Virus record (IMG/VR): IMGVR_UViG_3300017528_000567
Coordinates: 1 to 64,000 of that record
DNA from: a virus
Length of the DNA stretch: 64,000 nt
Strand: one strand, 5' to 3'
The first letter of the stretch is position 1, and every line of letters starts with the position of its first letter. Made by a program: the position numbers and the translations under genes. This document shows, in pieces, positions 13,452 through 21,120 of this stretch. The notes under the pieces were generated by a model, which saw only the letters and a program-made list of their open reading frames with translations, was not told where the DNA came from and did no database searches.

Positions 13452-15013
13452 GTCACGGAAGGACAATCGAAGAATGGCAAGAGGATGTGCGGAAGATCCT
13501 CAAGAAGAACAACTGCAAGCTAGTCAGCGCGCTGCCATCCAGAATCGATCACGAATTGACGGCGCGTTGCTGCAACCACGAGGAAGGGCCGGACGCGCCA
13601 CTCGGTTATTACGAGTGGCCCACGACGCCAGCCCGGCTGTTCAAGGGCAAAGGCTGTCCGCTCTGCAGTAAACGTGCGCCACTGACGCGGGCACGAATAC
13701 TGGCGTCGGCTAGTCAGGTACACTTGACTCTAGATCCCGTGTCCCAGGATATTCCCGACGGTATCTCCAACACGAACTACCTCGACTTCAGGTGTGACAA
13801 CTGCGGCGTGACTAAACCGCACAGAATAGGAAATATCCGCACCGGCCACGGCTGCAAGAACTGCGCATCCGTTACCATTGGCGAGGCCCGTCGAATCACA
13901 GATGAAGAACTGATTGATTGGCTTGCGTGCGACGACCTCACGCTGATAAGCCGGGAATTTCGCAAGGGGATCGCCTATGTCAAGTTCGGCTGCCGACGCG
14001 GGCACACGCCTACGCAGCCCTGGGGTGTCGTGAGCCGCGGCAATGGCTGCCCGGATTGCGCGATGATGCCGCACGGTGAGACGGTGACGCGACAGCTCTT
14101 CGAGTACCTCACCGGCTTCACGTGGACGAAGGACAGGGTCAGTTGGATGCGGAGCGACTTGGGCAATCCGCTAGAGCTTGACGGATACAATGAGGAGCGT
14201 CGGTGCGGTTTCGAGTTCCAAGGGGAGCAGCATGATGTAGACAACGGCTATTTCCCACGCGCCAAGTACGACCACCTAAAGGTCGAGGGGTGCCGCAAGC
14301 AAGGCGTCACGCTAGTCATCGTGCTCAAGAAAGACTATGACGCGGCGAAGAAGAGTGGTGGCCAAGAAGGGTTATTGCTGTGGGCAATCGGCCTACTCAA
14401 GGCGGCTGGCATACCAATGCTGGCAAACCCAGGCCGGCTGGTGCTCAAACTCAATACGCCCCGAAGTGACGCACTGACCATCGAAGCCAATGCGCTCGCC
14501 GAAGCCAAGGGCGGTGAGTTCGTGGATGATGTCTGCACCGAGGCTGAAGCCGAGCACAACTGGCGCTGCAAGGATCACGGGACGTTCAAGAGAAGCCTGA
14601 GTGTGATGAAGCAACGGGAGTTCTTCTGTCCGTACTGCGGTGGAGAGCAACGCGCTGAAAACCGACGGTTGGAGTATGCGACCATCTCCGTGATCCGCAG
14701 GGAATTTCGCCGGCTAGGTCTTCAGAATGAACGTGAAGTTGCGAAGGCTCGGGACGCAGGAGATTTCGGTGAGATTGTGGTGCCATCGGCCTTGCAGATC
14801 TACCTCGACCTTACGCCCAACCAGGTGTTCCAAAAAACCACCAAGCTGGGCGAGCCCTGGCAATATATCGACGAGCACGATAACCCCGCCGATCTCGCAC
14901 TCCACCCGAGGCGTTACAGCACCCCGATCCACTTGGGGAAGGGCCGAGAAGCCAAGAAGCCGAACAAGCGGTCGCCGGGCGCGGTCTCAAGGCCTGAGCC
15001 GACGGTAGGCTAG
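13448..15013 (+). CDS. Multi-zinc-finger PD-(D/E)XK-like nuclease B
   Basis: Paralogue of the protein at 11590, 521 aa, colinear over nearly the whole length. Fingers are at C41/H44/C70/C73, C116/C119/C136/C139, C182/H186/C201/C204 and a fourth WRCKDHGTF...CPYC. The nuclease-like motif is LELDGY (Asp245), FEFQGEQHD (Glu256, Gln258) and YDHLKVEGC..QGVTLVIV. The shared C-terminal block (FQK.....G.PWQY.DEHD.PADL) is also kept. Unlike nuclease A, it is translationally coupled to a small upstream protein. Two divergent copies kept side by side suggest different specificities. The frame is open upstream to 13373, but the ATGA overlap is the natural start. Confidence 0.7.
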   Translation: MSHGRTIEEWQEDVRKILKKNNCKLVSALPSRIDHELTARCCNHEEGPDAPLGYYEWPTTPARLFKGKGCPLCSKRAPLTRARILASASQVHLTLDPVSQDIPDGISNTNYLDFRCDNCGVTKPHRIGNIRTGHGCKNCASVTIGEARRITDEELIDWLACDDLTLISREFRKGIAYVKFGCRRGHTPTQPWGVVSRGNGCPDCAMMPHGETVTRQLFEYLTGFTWTKDRVSWMRSDLGNPLELDGYNEERRCGFEFQGEQHDVDNGYFPRAKYDHLKVEGCRKQGVTLVIVLKKDYDAAKKSGGQEGLLLWAIGLLKAAGIPMLANPGRLVLKLNTPRSDALTIEANALAEAKGGEFVDDVCTEAEAEHNWRCKDHGTFKRSLSVMKQREFFCPYCGGEQRAENRRLEYATISVIRREFRRLGLQNEREVAKARDAGDFGEIVVPSALQIYLDLTPNQVFQKTTKLGEPWQYIDEHDNPADLALHPRRYSTPIHLGKGREAKKPNKRSPGAVSRPEPTVG

Positions 15014-15034
15014 TAGGCGGGGCGTATCGATGCG

Positions 15035-15068
15035 CTAAAGTCTCGGCTAATTGGTGTACTTACTAGGC
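15035..15068 (+). promoter_or_regulatory. Degenerate leaderless promoter candidate
   Basis: CTAAAG sits exactly where TTGAAG is expected (15035-15040), with GTACTT at the -10 position and 7 nt to the ATG at 15069. Weak match, same geometry. Confidence 0.3.
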
Positions 15069-15296
15069 ATGCAATTGACCGAACCAGAGACCGAAATTCT
15101 GCAGGCGTTCGCTGGGAAACCGTACGCTATCGCAGGCTTCCCCGAGGATTGTAAGGGTCCTATCGATGGCCTGATGGCCTACGGCTTGATCACCTGGAGT
15201 GGTCTCCAGAGACCGATCCCAGGCCAGGACGAGTCTTGGTGGCGTGTTCGCCTGACAGACCAGGGGCGTCGCTACGTTTTGGACGCGGGTTGGTAA
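15069..15296 (+). CDS. Winged-helix-like protein, 75 aa
   Basis: Probable small winged helix-turn-helix. Pattern: LTEPETEILQAFAGKP (helix 1), a short helix around CKGPIDGLMAYGLITW (recognition region) and a wing/strand WWRVRLTDQGRRYVL, a spacing common in MarR- or PadR-like folds and in many phage regulators. It could be a transcription regulator of the leaderless genes, but no target is shown. Start is the ATG before QLTEPE; a GTG upstream at 15051 would add six residues and skip the promoter geometry. A strong intrinsic terminator follows. Confidence 0.6.
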   Translation: MQLTEPETEILQAFAGKPYAIAGFPEDCKGPIDGLMAYGLITWSGLQRPIPGQDESWWRVRLTDQGRRYVLDAGW

Positions 15297-15312
15297 GCGA
15301 GTAGAGGCAATT

Positions 15313-15355
15313 GGAAAAAGGCGGGGCGTGCGGTGTCGCCGTCCCGCCTTTTTCC
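15313..15355 (+). terminator. Intrinsic terminator
   Basis: Perfect 13-bp inverted repeat GGAAAAAGGCGGG / CCCGCCTTTTTCC. The A/T ends of the stem supply the U-run. It ends the plus-strand unit that includes the winged-helix gene. Confidence 0.75.
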
Positions 15356-15378
15356 ATACTTTCAGGGGGTGCAAACCG

Positions 15379-15406
15379 GATAGGCATGGAATGGACCATG
15401 CCTATC
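15379..15406. repeat. AATGGA-loop hairpin, copy 5
   Basis: GATAGGCATGG / CCATGCCTATC, 11 perfect pairs, loop AATGGA. Flank ACTTTCAGGGGGTGC (15359-15373) is the reverse complement of the flank at 11427-11441. It lies after a full terminator, which argues against it being simply another terminator. Confidence 0.6.
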
Positions 15407-15451
15407 ACGCCGGATACCGCAGAGCTCGCTCAAGGGGTCTGGCCGCTGGTG

Positions 15452-15462
15452 TATGATCCGGC
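15452..15462 (+). promoter_or_regulatory. Near-leaderless TATGAT promoter
   Basis: TATGAT at 15452-15457, 5 nt before the ATG at 15463; CTCAAG 17 nt upstream could be a weak -35. No Shine-Dalgarno sequence is present. Confidence 0.4.
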
Positions 15463-16116
15463 ATGCTCTACACCCAATTAGAAACCGACTTGGCCTTGGG
15501 GACGTTGGACGGAATCGTACGCCCAGAATCCCTAGAAAACGTACGTCAACACTACGAGGGGGATGGTCGCTATTATCACGACTTCGATCACGCGGTCGAG
15601 GTCGTGAGCTGGATCAACCGGGCTTGTGAGGACTATACAGAAGAAGCCCTCCACCCGTTCACGCATCAAGAGCTCCGCCTCGCGGCGCTCTTCCATGATG
15701 TGGTCTACACAGCCGCGGGGAGCCCTAGCAACGAACAGCAGAGCTGCGAGCTCATGCGCAACGAGTTGAAGGGGGTAGTTTCCGAGGATTCGTTGGCCCA
15801 GATTGGCCAGCTCATCATGCTCACCGCGCAGCACGGCAAACTTGGCGCCGGTGACGCGCCACTGGCAGGCTGCGTCCTTCTCGACGCCGACATCGCGAGC
15901 CTTGGGCAATATCACTGGGAAACGGTCGTGTACAACAACATGAATGTGGTCGCCGAGCTGCGTCTCAAGTACACGCCCGAGCAAGTGGCGCTGGGACGCA
16001 AAGCTTTCCTTGGTGGCTTGCTAGCAAAAAAGTCGATCTTCCTGTCGGAGTTCTTCCGAACCAGGCTCGAAGATCAGGCCCGCAGAAACATCACGAAGAT
16101 CTTGGCGAGCTCGTAG
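15463..16116 (+). CDS. HD-domain phosphohydrolase
   Basis: Metal-dependent HD-superfamily phosphohydrolase, 217 aa, resembling the COG4339 group. Metal-binding residues are visible as YYHDFDH (His39, Asp40, His43), LFHDVVY (His78, Asp79) and LLDADI (Asp141/143); SNEQQS around 89-94 matches the family's NE.S motif. Members hydrolyse nucleotides or related phosphates; the substrate here is unknown. The next gene, a nucleotidyltransferase, begins 25 nt after its stop, so both are likely one transcript. A synthesising and a degrading nucleotide enzyme side by side hints at RNA-end repair, nucleotide modification or signalling. Confidence 0.8.
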   Translation: MLYTQLETDLALGTLDGIVRPESLENVRQHYEGDGRYYHDFDHAVEVVSWINRACEDYTEEALHPFTHQELRLAALFHDVVYTAAGSPSNEQQSCELMRNELKGVVSEDSLAQIGQLIMLTAQHGKLGAGDAPLAGCVLLDADIASLGQYHWETVVYNNMNVVAELRLKYTPEQVALGRKAFLGGLLAKKSIFLSEFFRTRLEDQARRNITKILASS

Positions 16117-16126
16117 CCGACCCCAT

Positions 16127-16141
16127 GGTGTAGCCCCGTGA
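16127..16141 (+). promoter_or_regulatory. GGTGTAG start-proximal motif
   Basis: GGTGTAG at 16127-16133, 8 nt before the GTG at 16142, between two codirectional genes. Confidence 0.45.
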
Positions 16142-17239
16142 GTGAATTTCGATTGGAATCAATACACGGGGCAACTCAAGTGGCTCCCGGAGCGGACCAT
16201 CTATCTGACGCGGCACGGGTCGCACGCTTACGGCACCTCTTTGCCAACAAGCGACCTGGACCTCCGGGGGATCACCGTCGCTCCGATTCACTATTACCTC
16301 GGGATCAGCGAGACGTTCGAGCAGGCGGTACAAAACGAGCCGGTAGACCTCACTATTTTCGACCTACGAAAGTTCGTCAAGCTCGCGGCCGACGCCAATC
16401 CCAACGCCCTCGAGATCCTTTTCACCGACCCGAGCGACCATCTCGTGGTGCACCCGGTGATGCAGGTTCTGCTCGAAAATCGCGATGCGTTCCTTAGCCA
16501 GAAAGCCAAGCACACCTTCAGCGGTTACGCGAGGGCGCAGCTGCGCCGGATACAAGGCCACCACAGATGGCTGAAGTCCCCGCCAAAGGCGGCGCCAACG
16601 CGGCAGGAGTTTGGGCTCCCTGAACGCACCGTGATCCCCGCCGATCAACTCGCGGCAGCTCAAGCCGCTGTTACCAAGCAAGTCGATCAGTGGAGCTGGC
16701 ATGAGATGGAGCACCTGGACCCCGCCACACGGCAGGCGGTCCAGGACGAGTTCTTGCGCCGCCTTACCGAGATCACCCAGTGGAGCTGGGATCAAGTGGA
16801 CGCCAAGGTTTGGCTAGCCGCGAGTCGCGCGATCGGGCTCGATGATAATTTCATCCGGCTGCTAGACCTCGAGCGCCAGTACACAGGCCGTCTGAAGGAG
16901 TGGCAGCAGTACCAGGACTGGAAAAAGAACCGGAACCCGGCCCGCGCCGCCCTCGAAGAGAAGTACGGGTACGACTCGAAACACGCCATGCATCTGGTTC
17001 GGCTAACCAAGATGTGCCGGGAGCTCTTGACCGAAGGAGTGGTCCGGGTGCGTCGCCCCGATGCCGGGGAGCTACTCGAGATTCGCAATGGCGGTTGGAC
17101 ATACGAGCAACTACTGGAATACTCCGACCTCCAGGACGCCGCGCTCGGCGAGCTCGTGAAGGCTTCCACGCTCCCCAAGCAGCCTGACCGAAAGAAGCTC
17201 GACGAACTGTGCCTGACCATCATAGAGCGAATGGGGTAG
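16142..17239 (+). CDS. Minimal nucleotidyltransferase (COG3541/RlaP-like)
   Basis: DNA polymerase beta-superfamily nucleotidyltransferase, 365 aa. The signature GSHAYGTSLPTSDLDLRG spans residues 26-43 (Gly-Ser, then Asp38 and Asp40 as metal ligands), followed by a strand LTIFDLRKF. The C-terminal two thirds is helical with a repeated QWSW motif and ends in a domain typical of the COG3541 group. Family members are suspected of RNA repair or tRNA end editing, but activity is mostly unproven. GTG start 8 nt after GGTGTAG; a GTG at 16138 is out of frame. It is convergent with the minus-strand operon, with a long hairpin between. Confidence 0.75.
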   Translation: MNFDWNQYTGQLKWLPERTIYLTRHGSHAYGTSLPTSDLDLRGITVAPIHYYLGISETFEQAVQNEPVDLTIFDLRKFVKLAADANPNALEILFTDPSDHLVVHPVMQVLLENRDAFLSQKAKHTFSGYARAQLRRIQGHHRWLKSPPKAAPTRQEFGLPERTVIPADQLAAAQAAVTKQVDQWSWHEMEHLDPATRQAVQDEFLRRLTEITQWSWDQVDAKVWLAASRAIGLDDNFIRLLDLERQYTGRLKEWQQYQDWKKNRNPARAALEEKYGYDSKHAMHLVRLTKMCRELLTEGVVRVRRPDAGELLEIRNGGWTYEQLLEYSDLQDAALGELVKASTLPKQPDRKKLDELCLTIIERMG

Positions 17240-17242
17240 ACG

Positions 17243-17282
17243 AGCCCAGAGAAACAGCGATCGCAACGCTGATCTCTGGGCT
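17243..17282. terminator. Bidirectional terminator hairpin
   Basis: AGCCCAGAGA / TCTCTGGGCT (10 perfect pairs) with an inner AGCG/CGCT stem, between convergent genes. It marks the switch from the mixed-strand region to the all-minus remainder of the window. Confidence 0.6.
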
Positions 17283-17291
17283 GGCCGATCC

Positions 17292-17639
17292 CTAATACCA
17301 GATCTCGAGAACCTTGTGCATGGCGGCCCCATCGCAGCCGTCTGTGCACTGAGAGTCGTAGGGTATGAGAGCCCTAGCTTCTAAGAGGCTTGTCGCGGCG
17401 AGGCGTGGAAAGATGGCCTTACGGATTTTCCCGCGGGGTGACACTTGCCAGTGCCGGACCAAGTACATCCCGGGGCACTCCTTGGTTGAGTCGGTGTGGA
17501 TGACCCAGATGTTGTGGTTGCCCGCCTGGTCACGCCGCTCGAGCCAGCGTCGAGGGATTCGGCCGCCCAAAGGTCCGCCAAGAGCTCGGACCCATTGCGG
17601 CCGATATGGACGAACATTAAACCCCTGTCGCGGCTTCAT
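17292..17639 (-). CDS. Hypothetical protein, 115 aa
   Basis: Not recognised. Basic and rich in Arg/Trp: R..QWVRALGG, RWLERRDQAGNHNIWVIH, MYLVRHWQVSPRGKIRKA, then a helix and a Cys-containing tail. It looks like a small nucleic-acid or ligand-binding domain. The ATG at 17639 lies inside the last codons of the DHH gene (23-nt overlap), making this the last member of the operon that starts at 21650. Confidence 0.6.
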   Translation of the reverse strand: MKPRQGFNVRPYRPQWVRALGGPLGGRIPRRWLERRDQAGNHNIWVIHTDSTKECPGMYLVRHWQVSPRGKIRKAIFPRLAATSLLEARALIPYDSQCTDGCDGAAMHKVLEIWY

Positions 17640-18585
17640 ACTTGCTGACTTTGCTTTGAAAAAGTGAGTACGGATCGCTAGCCCCAAGTGCTGGATCGAA
17701 ACGCACGGAAAACCCAGCAGCCTTGGTATGACCTCCTCCACCCATGCTCTTACAGAAGGCCGCGCAGTCGAACGCGGAGTGGTTGGATCTGAGAGAGTAC
17801 CCAAGGGGGGCTTGTCCATCCACTATGGCAAAATAATCAAACCCTACAACGAGATCGGCTCCATCCTTCACTACTTCACAGGCATCGCTAGTAAGTTTCG
17901 TCCCCTGGAACATGACTACCCGTTTTCCGCCGGGGCTCGTGAAGTGGTAGGCGCCATCGAGAGCCTTGAGAATGGTCCCATGGTGCTGTTCTACCAGCCG
18001 CTGGCCCACCGACCGCCGAGCATCCCACCAAGGTTTGCGAGCCGCTGAGAACGGGGCGTAAACTAACCAGCTCTCCTGTGAGAAGAACCGGATACCTTCC
18101 GCTAGCTCGCATGCTTTGGGCCAGTCCGGGTCGTGCTTCTGCCAGGTGTCTCGAATCCCACTCAACCGGGCAATCTCTGCAGCGAACCGGACTTCATCGT
18201 CATGCGTGGATTTTAGATTCGTCATTGGAAGCCAGACGTGGCGGAAAGCCAGAACCGCTCCGCACACCCCTGGTTCAGTCACTTCATCCCCGAACACACC
18301 ACGCTCTCCGAATGCCTCAACAATGGGCTTAGCGCTCTTATGGTGGTCGAGGATGATGGCCCCCGCATCCACGAACTCCTGATAGCGCGATTCATGCGGA
18401 GAGAAGTCACAGAACAGCGTGTTCGGTTTGACCTCAAGTTTCTCTTGAGCAGCTCCGTACTGGCAAAACTGTATATTCGCGAGCGGTAATGCATCGTGCA
18501 GCAGCATCGCCGAGACAGTGCCGTCAGCACAGTTGTCGTGACATACGATATCAGTGACTTGAGTCAGGGCATCTAGATCTAACAC
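17617..18585 (-). CDS. DHH-family phosphoesterase
   Basis: DHH/DHHA1 phosphoesterase, 322 aa. Visible motifs: CHDNCADGT (Asp17, Asp21 region), LFCDFSP (Asp60), the DHH signature ILDHHKS (Asp80-His81-His82) and, near the C-terminus, SMGGGGHTKAAGF, the GGGH substrate-binding motif of DHHA1. Relatives degrade oligoribonucleotides, cyclic dinucleotides or 3'-phosphoadenosine phosphate. Start is a GTG with a perfect AAAGGAGG seven nt upstream; the longer open frame to 19176 only shadows the macro gene. It is co-transcribed with macro and SLOG proteins, suggesting a shared nucleotide substrate pathway. Confidence 0.85.
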   Translation of the reverse strand: MLDLDALTQVTDIVCHDNCADGTVSAMLLHDALPLANIQFCQYGAAQEKLEVKPNTLFCDFSPHESRYQEFVDAGAIILDHHKSAKPIVEAFGERGVFGDEVTEPGVCGAVLAFRHVWLPMTNLKSTHDDEVRFAAEIARLSGIRDTWQKHDPDWPKACELAEGIRFFSQESWLVYAPFSAARKPWWDARRSVGQRLVEQHHGTILKALDGAYHFTSPGGKRVVMFQGTKLTSDACEVVKDGADLVVGFDYFAIVDGQAPLGYSLRSNHSAFDCAAFCKSMGGGGHTKAAGFSVRFDPALGASDPYSLFQSKVSKYEAATGV

Positions 18586-18617
18586 GTAGAGGCCTCCTTT
18601 CGGAGCCCCTACACCGA

Positions 18618-19091
18618 TCAGGCAAAGTCGTAGACGGTCACTGGAAGTTCCTGGAGCTGCCGAGCCACGATCGGCTCCACAGCTTCCCAAAATGCTCCCC
18701 CTAACCCAGTGCCGATACGCGGCATGTGAACAGAGGCTTTCAACTCCAGCGCTAGTTGCGCGACCTTCTCGAGACAATGTTCGAGCGCTTCGAGCCGGAG
18801 CGGGCGCCTGATCGTACCGTAGCCGGCCTGCGCAATCATATTGACCACGTAGATGCTGGGCTCGACCCGCACATACTGGATGTTGCCGAGCTCGAACGGC
18901 TCCATCTGCTCGTTGCTGTTCGTGCGATGCCAGCGCCGGTATTGTGCCTCGGGTTGAGGCCAACGCTTGGAGATAGCTAGGACGAAGCCGCGGCCCCAGC
19001 CGCCGCGGTCGTTGCAGACATGAACGATCATCCCGGTCTCGTATCGAGCCAGCCGCGGGACGGTTGCGTCGCCCTGGGCGTAGTTGATCAT
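18618..19091 (-). CDS. Macro-domain (ADP-ribose binding) protein
   Basis: Single macro domain, 157 aa. The fold pattern is clear: NYAQGDAT (Asp9), IVHVCNDRGGWGRGF (about 23-36, the Asn and glycine loop lining the ADP-ribose site), IYVVNMIAQAGYG, and SVHMPRIGTGLGGAFWE, the phosphate loop. This matches the Poa1/TARG1-like subgroup that removes ADP-ribose from proteins or nucleic acids or hydrolyses ADP-ribose-1''-phosphate. Start is the ATG overlapping the SLOG stop (ATGA). In a phage, reversing ADP-ribosylation or binding NAD-derived alarm molecules are the obvious inferred roles. Confidence 0.85.
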   Translation of the reverse strand: MINYAQGDATVPRLARYETGMIVHVCNDRGGWGRGFVLAISKRWPQPEAQYRRWHRTNSNEQMEPFELGNIQYVRVEPSIYVVNMIAQAGYGTIRRPLRLEALEHCLEKVAQLALELKASVHMPRIGTGLGGAFWEAVEPIVARQLQELPVTVYDFA

Positions 19092-19570
19092 GACCAATCA
19101 CCGATCCGGTGAACCACGCGCCCGACCTTTTGAGCGTACCTGACGCACGCCGCGGTGCCGCCGGCCCTACTCCCATCCCAGCCGGCGACCAGAACGTCAG
19201 AGTTATCGACCATCCAATGGTTGCGGGCGTGAAGTTTCTTTATGGCCTCCCAACGCGCTTCCGGAGCCACCTGATCGACCACATGAACCCGCGCCGCCTT
19301 CTTGATAAGCGTGTAATAGAGCTGTTGCGCGGGCCATGGCCACTCGAGCTCCTGCCCCGGAAAGGGCACCGCAGCAGTGAACGGGATCCCGAGCTCTAGA
19401 CATACCTCCGTGGCCCATTGGTCAAAACCAAGAGCCATCCCCGAAACAGCTTCTGTGGGCTTGAGATCCAAGAGCTTTTCACGCACGCGAGCTCGGACCC
19501 GATCATGCGTGGCACATGGCTTGAAGCCGCCAAACTTTTGGGGGCGATGGCCCGTGAATGAGACGATCAT
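19088..19570 (-). CDS. SLOG-domain protein (DUF1273/YpsA-like)
   Basis: SLOG-superfamily Rossmann protein, 160 aa. The opening IVSFTGHRPQKFGGF is characteristic of the YpsA/DUF1273 group; EAVSGMALGFDQWATE carries the second conserved Gly/Asp site, and HWMVDNSDVLVAGWDG...GGTAACVRYAQ the third. SLOG domains bind nucleotides and NAD-derived ligands; some sense signals in anti-phage systems (for example ThsA in Thoeris). Start ATG overlaps the upstream stop as TGATG; its own stop overlaps the macro start. The SLOG-macro coupling suggests both act on the same ligand. Confidence 0.8.
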   Translation of the reverse strand: MIVSFTGHRPQKFGGFKPCATHDRVRARVREKLLDLKPTEAVSGMALGFDQWATEVCLELGIPFTAAVPFPGQELEWPWPAQQLYYTLIKKAARVHVVDQVAPEARWEAIKKLHARNHWMVDNSDVLVAGWDGSRAGGTAACVRYAQKVGRVVHRIGDWS

Positions 19571-20229
19571 CAGCCTGCCAAAGCGTTGCGCTTCGCCCGA
19601 ATCGCGTCAAGCAATTCGTTCCGCATGCTCTGGGTCACGATTTTGTCGCGCCGGTCCCTGGTCGAGGCATACCAATCGTTGAGCGCGCCGACCGATCGGA
19701 TCAACTGCAGCTCTAGCGTAAGCTGACTATGAATCTCGACTTCCTGGTACTGCGCCGGAGCGTCCTTGAATTGCTTCGCGGCGTCGCTGGTTGCAGCCTC
19801 TGGTGCCTCTTCAAGCTTGCGCGTCAGCTCGGTCGCCTTACGCACCGCATCGAAAGCGAGCTCAAGCGCCCGCTGGGCATCGAGCTCGCCTCTCCGGTCG
19901 ACATTCAAGAGGGAGTTGATCACGAGCCGCGTGGCTTCAAGAGCTCCGACCGCTGCGTCGTACTGCGCCTGTGATTTGATCCCAGGCATCTGTGATTTGA
20001 ACGCCTCCGCGACCAACTGCTCGGTCCGGGGTGCTGTGGGCTGGGCTTGCTGCTTGAGCAGGTCCCAATCCAACCAATCGAAGTCCTTGGTGAAGTCTCG
20101 CCAGAATGCCTCGTGCTTAGCAGAGCCAGTGCGAAGAGCGTCGACAATGAGGCGTTGCACCTCTCCCCGCCAATGCTCTTCCCCATACTCCACGAATGCC
20201 GCCAGATGTTCTTCTACTGTGATGGTCAT
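19570..20229 (-). CDS. Helical hypothetical protein, 219 aa
   Basis: Not recognised. Almost entirely helical: an acidic, Trp-rich N-terminal part (HLAAFVEYGEEHWRGE, FDWLDWDLLKQQ), a central helical bundle and a C-terminal region with LTLELQLIRSVGALNDWY. Heptad-like spacing suggests a coiled coil or bundle. There are no cysteines or active-site motifs. Start overlaps the previous gene (ATGA) and stop overlaps the SLOG start, so it is tightly linked to the SLOG-macro-DHH set and may be a scaffold or substrate. Confidence 0.7.
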   Translation of the reverse strand: MTITVEEHLAAFVEYGEEHWRGEVQRLIVDALRTGSAKHEAFWRDFTKDFDWLDWDLLKQQAQPTAPRTEQLVAEAFKSQMPGIKSQAQYDAAVGALEATRLVINSLLNVDRRGELDAQRALELAFDAVRKATELTRKLEEAPEAATSDAAKQFKDAPAQYQEVEIHSQLTLELQLIRSVGALNDWYASTRDRRDKIVTQSMRNELLDAIRAKRNALAG

Positions 20230-20510
20230 TGGAGCTTTCGTGTGGCCGCCGCCACAAGCCTCTCTTTGAATTTGTCGGCTACCGCGTCCGCTCCAATTAC
20301 ACCAGCAGCTCTCAGCTTGCGCTCGAAAACGCCGGCCAAGATGTTGGCCCCTTGATGAAGGTTGCGCATAGACTTTAGACAGTCTCGACAGTAGGGAACC
20401 TCTCGCTGGGTATCGTGGCCAATCGTTGCCACCTCTTCATTGGTAAGGTAGAGCACCTCGCCAAAAATGAACATCTCTCCGCACATGCAGCAGTTACTGG
20501 GGCTGGCCAT
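20226..20510 (-). CDS. Small zinc-finger protein, 94 aa
   Basis: Probable C4 zinc finger: CCMC at 7-10 and CRDC at 41-44 separated by a short beta/helix part (FGEVLYLTNEEVATIGHD). The remainder is a helical, basic C-terminus (FERKLRAAGVIGADAVADKF). The finger spacing resembles small nucleic-acid or RNA-polymerase binding phage proteins. It overlaps its upstream neighbour by 17 nt and the downstream gene by 4 nt. Confidence 0.7.
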   Translation of the reverse strand: MASPSNCCMCGEMFIFGEVLYLTNEEVATIGHDTQREVPYCRDCLKSMRNLHQGANILAGVFERKLRAAGVIGADAVADKFKERLVAAATRKLQ

Positions 20511-21120
20511 CCATCAGGTCCTTTACGTGCTGTAATTCAGTGTCTCTAATGTCCAGCTTGCCCGTCTCGATCGCTTCAGCCAGAAGCACTGCTTCCGCGA
20601 GAGGCATAAGACTGCTTCTCGCGTTGGCTTTCTGCAAAATCTCGAGACTCGCGCGAGTGAACGCAACCATGGTGTCTGCGTACGGGACAATCGGCGTCTG
20701 AGCTCCGAGCTCATTTGGGCGACATTGCCGCGGGTCGCCCGTTGAGAACGTGAGACGACACCTCAAGGGTCTCGCTTCGTAAGCAGAGCAAGCCCCCTCC
20801 GCATCTAAGATCGGGCAACGGATGTTACTTAGAAGCCAGATCTCAAATGGGAGCCCAAGCGTCTGGCCTCTCGCTTCCTCTACTTCACGGCGCACACGAG
20901 GTGTCCACTTTTTGTTCTCGTGTAGCCAACGGTACAAGATGAGCCCTTCGGCGATCGTTATCAAAAACGGGTGGCTGCAACACGATGCGCAACCTTTCCG
21001 GCATGACGTGAACGGCTCATTGAGGCGCATCTGCAGCTCGTGCTCATGGCCGGTCTTTATCTGGAGGGCCTTGATGTGCCCAACCGCCCGCTCCGCAAGA
21101 ATAGGAAGATGCCGCTTCAT
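20494..21120 (-). CDS. YkgJ-family cysteine cluster protein
   Basis: Member of the YkgJ/UPF0153 cysteine-cluster family, 208 aa. The first cluster is SCRKGCASCCSHPF (Cys40, 44, 47, 48); the second is RCPILDAEGACSAYEARPLR followed by C, the family's C(P).L....C..Y..RP..CR pattern. These cysteines bind zinc or an iron-sulfur cluster; the function of the family is not established. A helical C-terminus follows. The gene overlaps both neighbours in the eight-gene operon. Confidence 0.8.
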   Translation of the reverse strand: MKRHLPILAERAVGHIKALQIKTGHEHELQMRLNEPFTSCRKGCASCCSHPFLITIAEGLILYRWLHENKKWTPRVRREVEEARGQTLGLPFEIWLLSNIRCPILDAEGACSAYEARPLRCRLTFSTGDPRQCRPNELGAQTPIVPYADTMVAFTRASLEILQKANARSSLMPLAEAVLLAEAIETGKLDIRDTELQHVKDLMDGQPQ

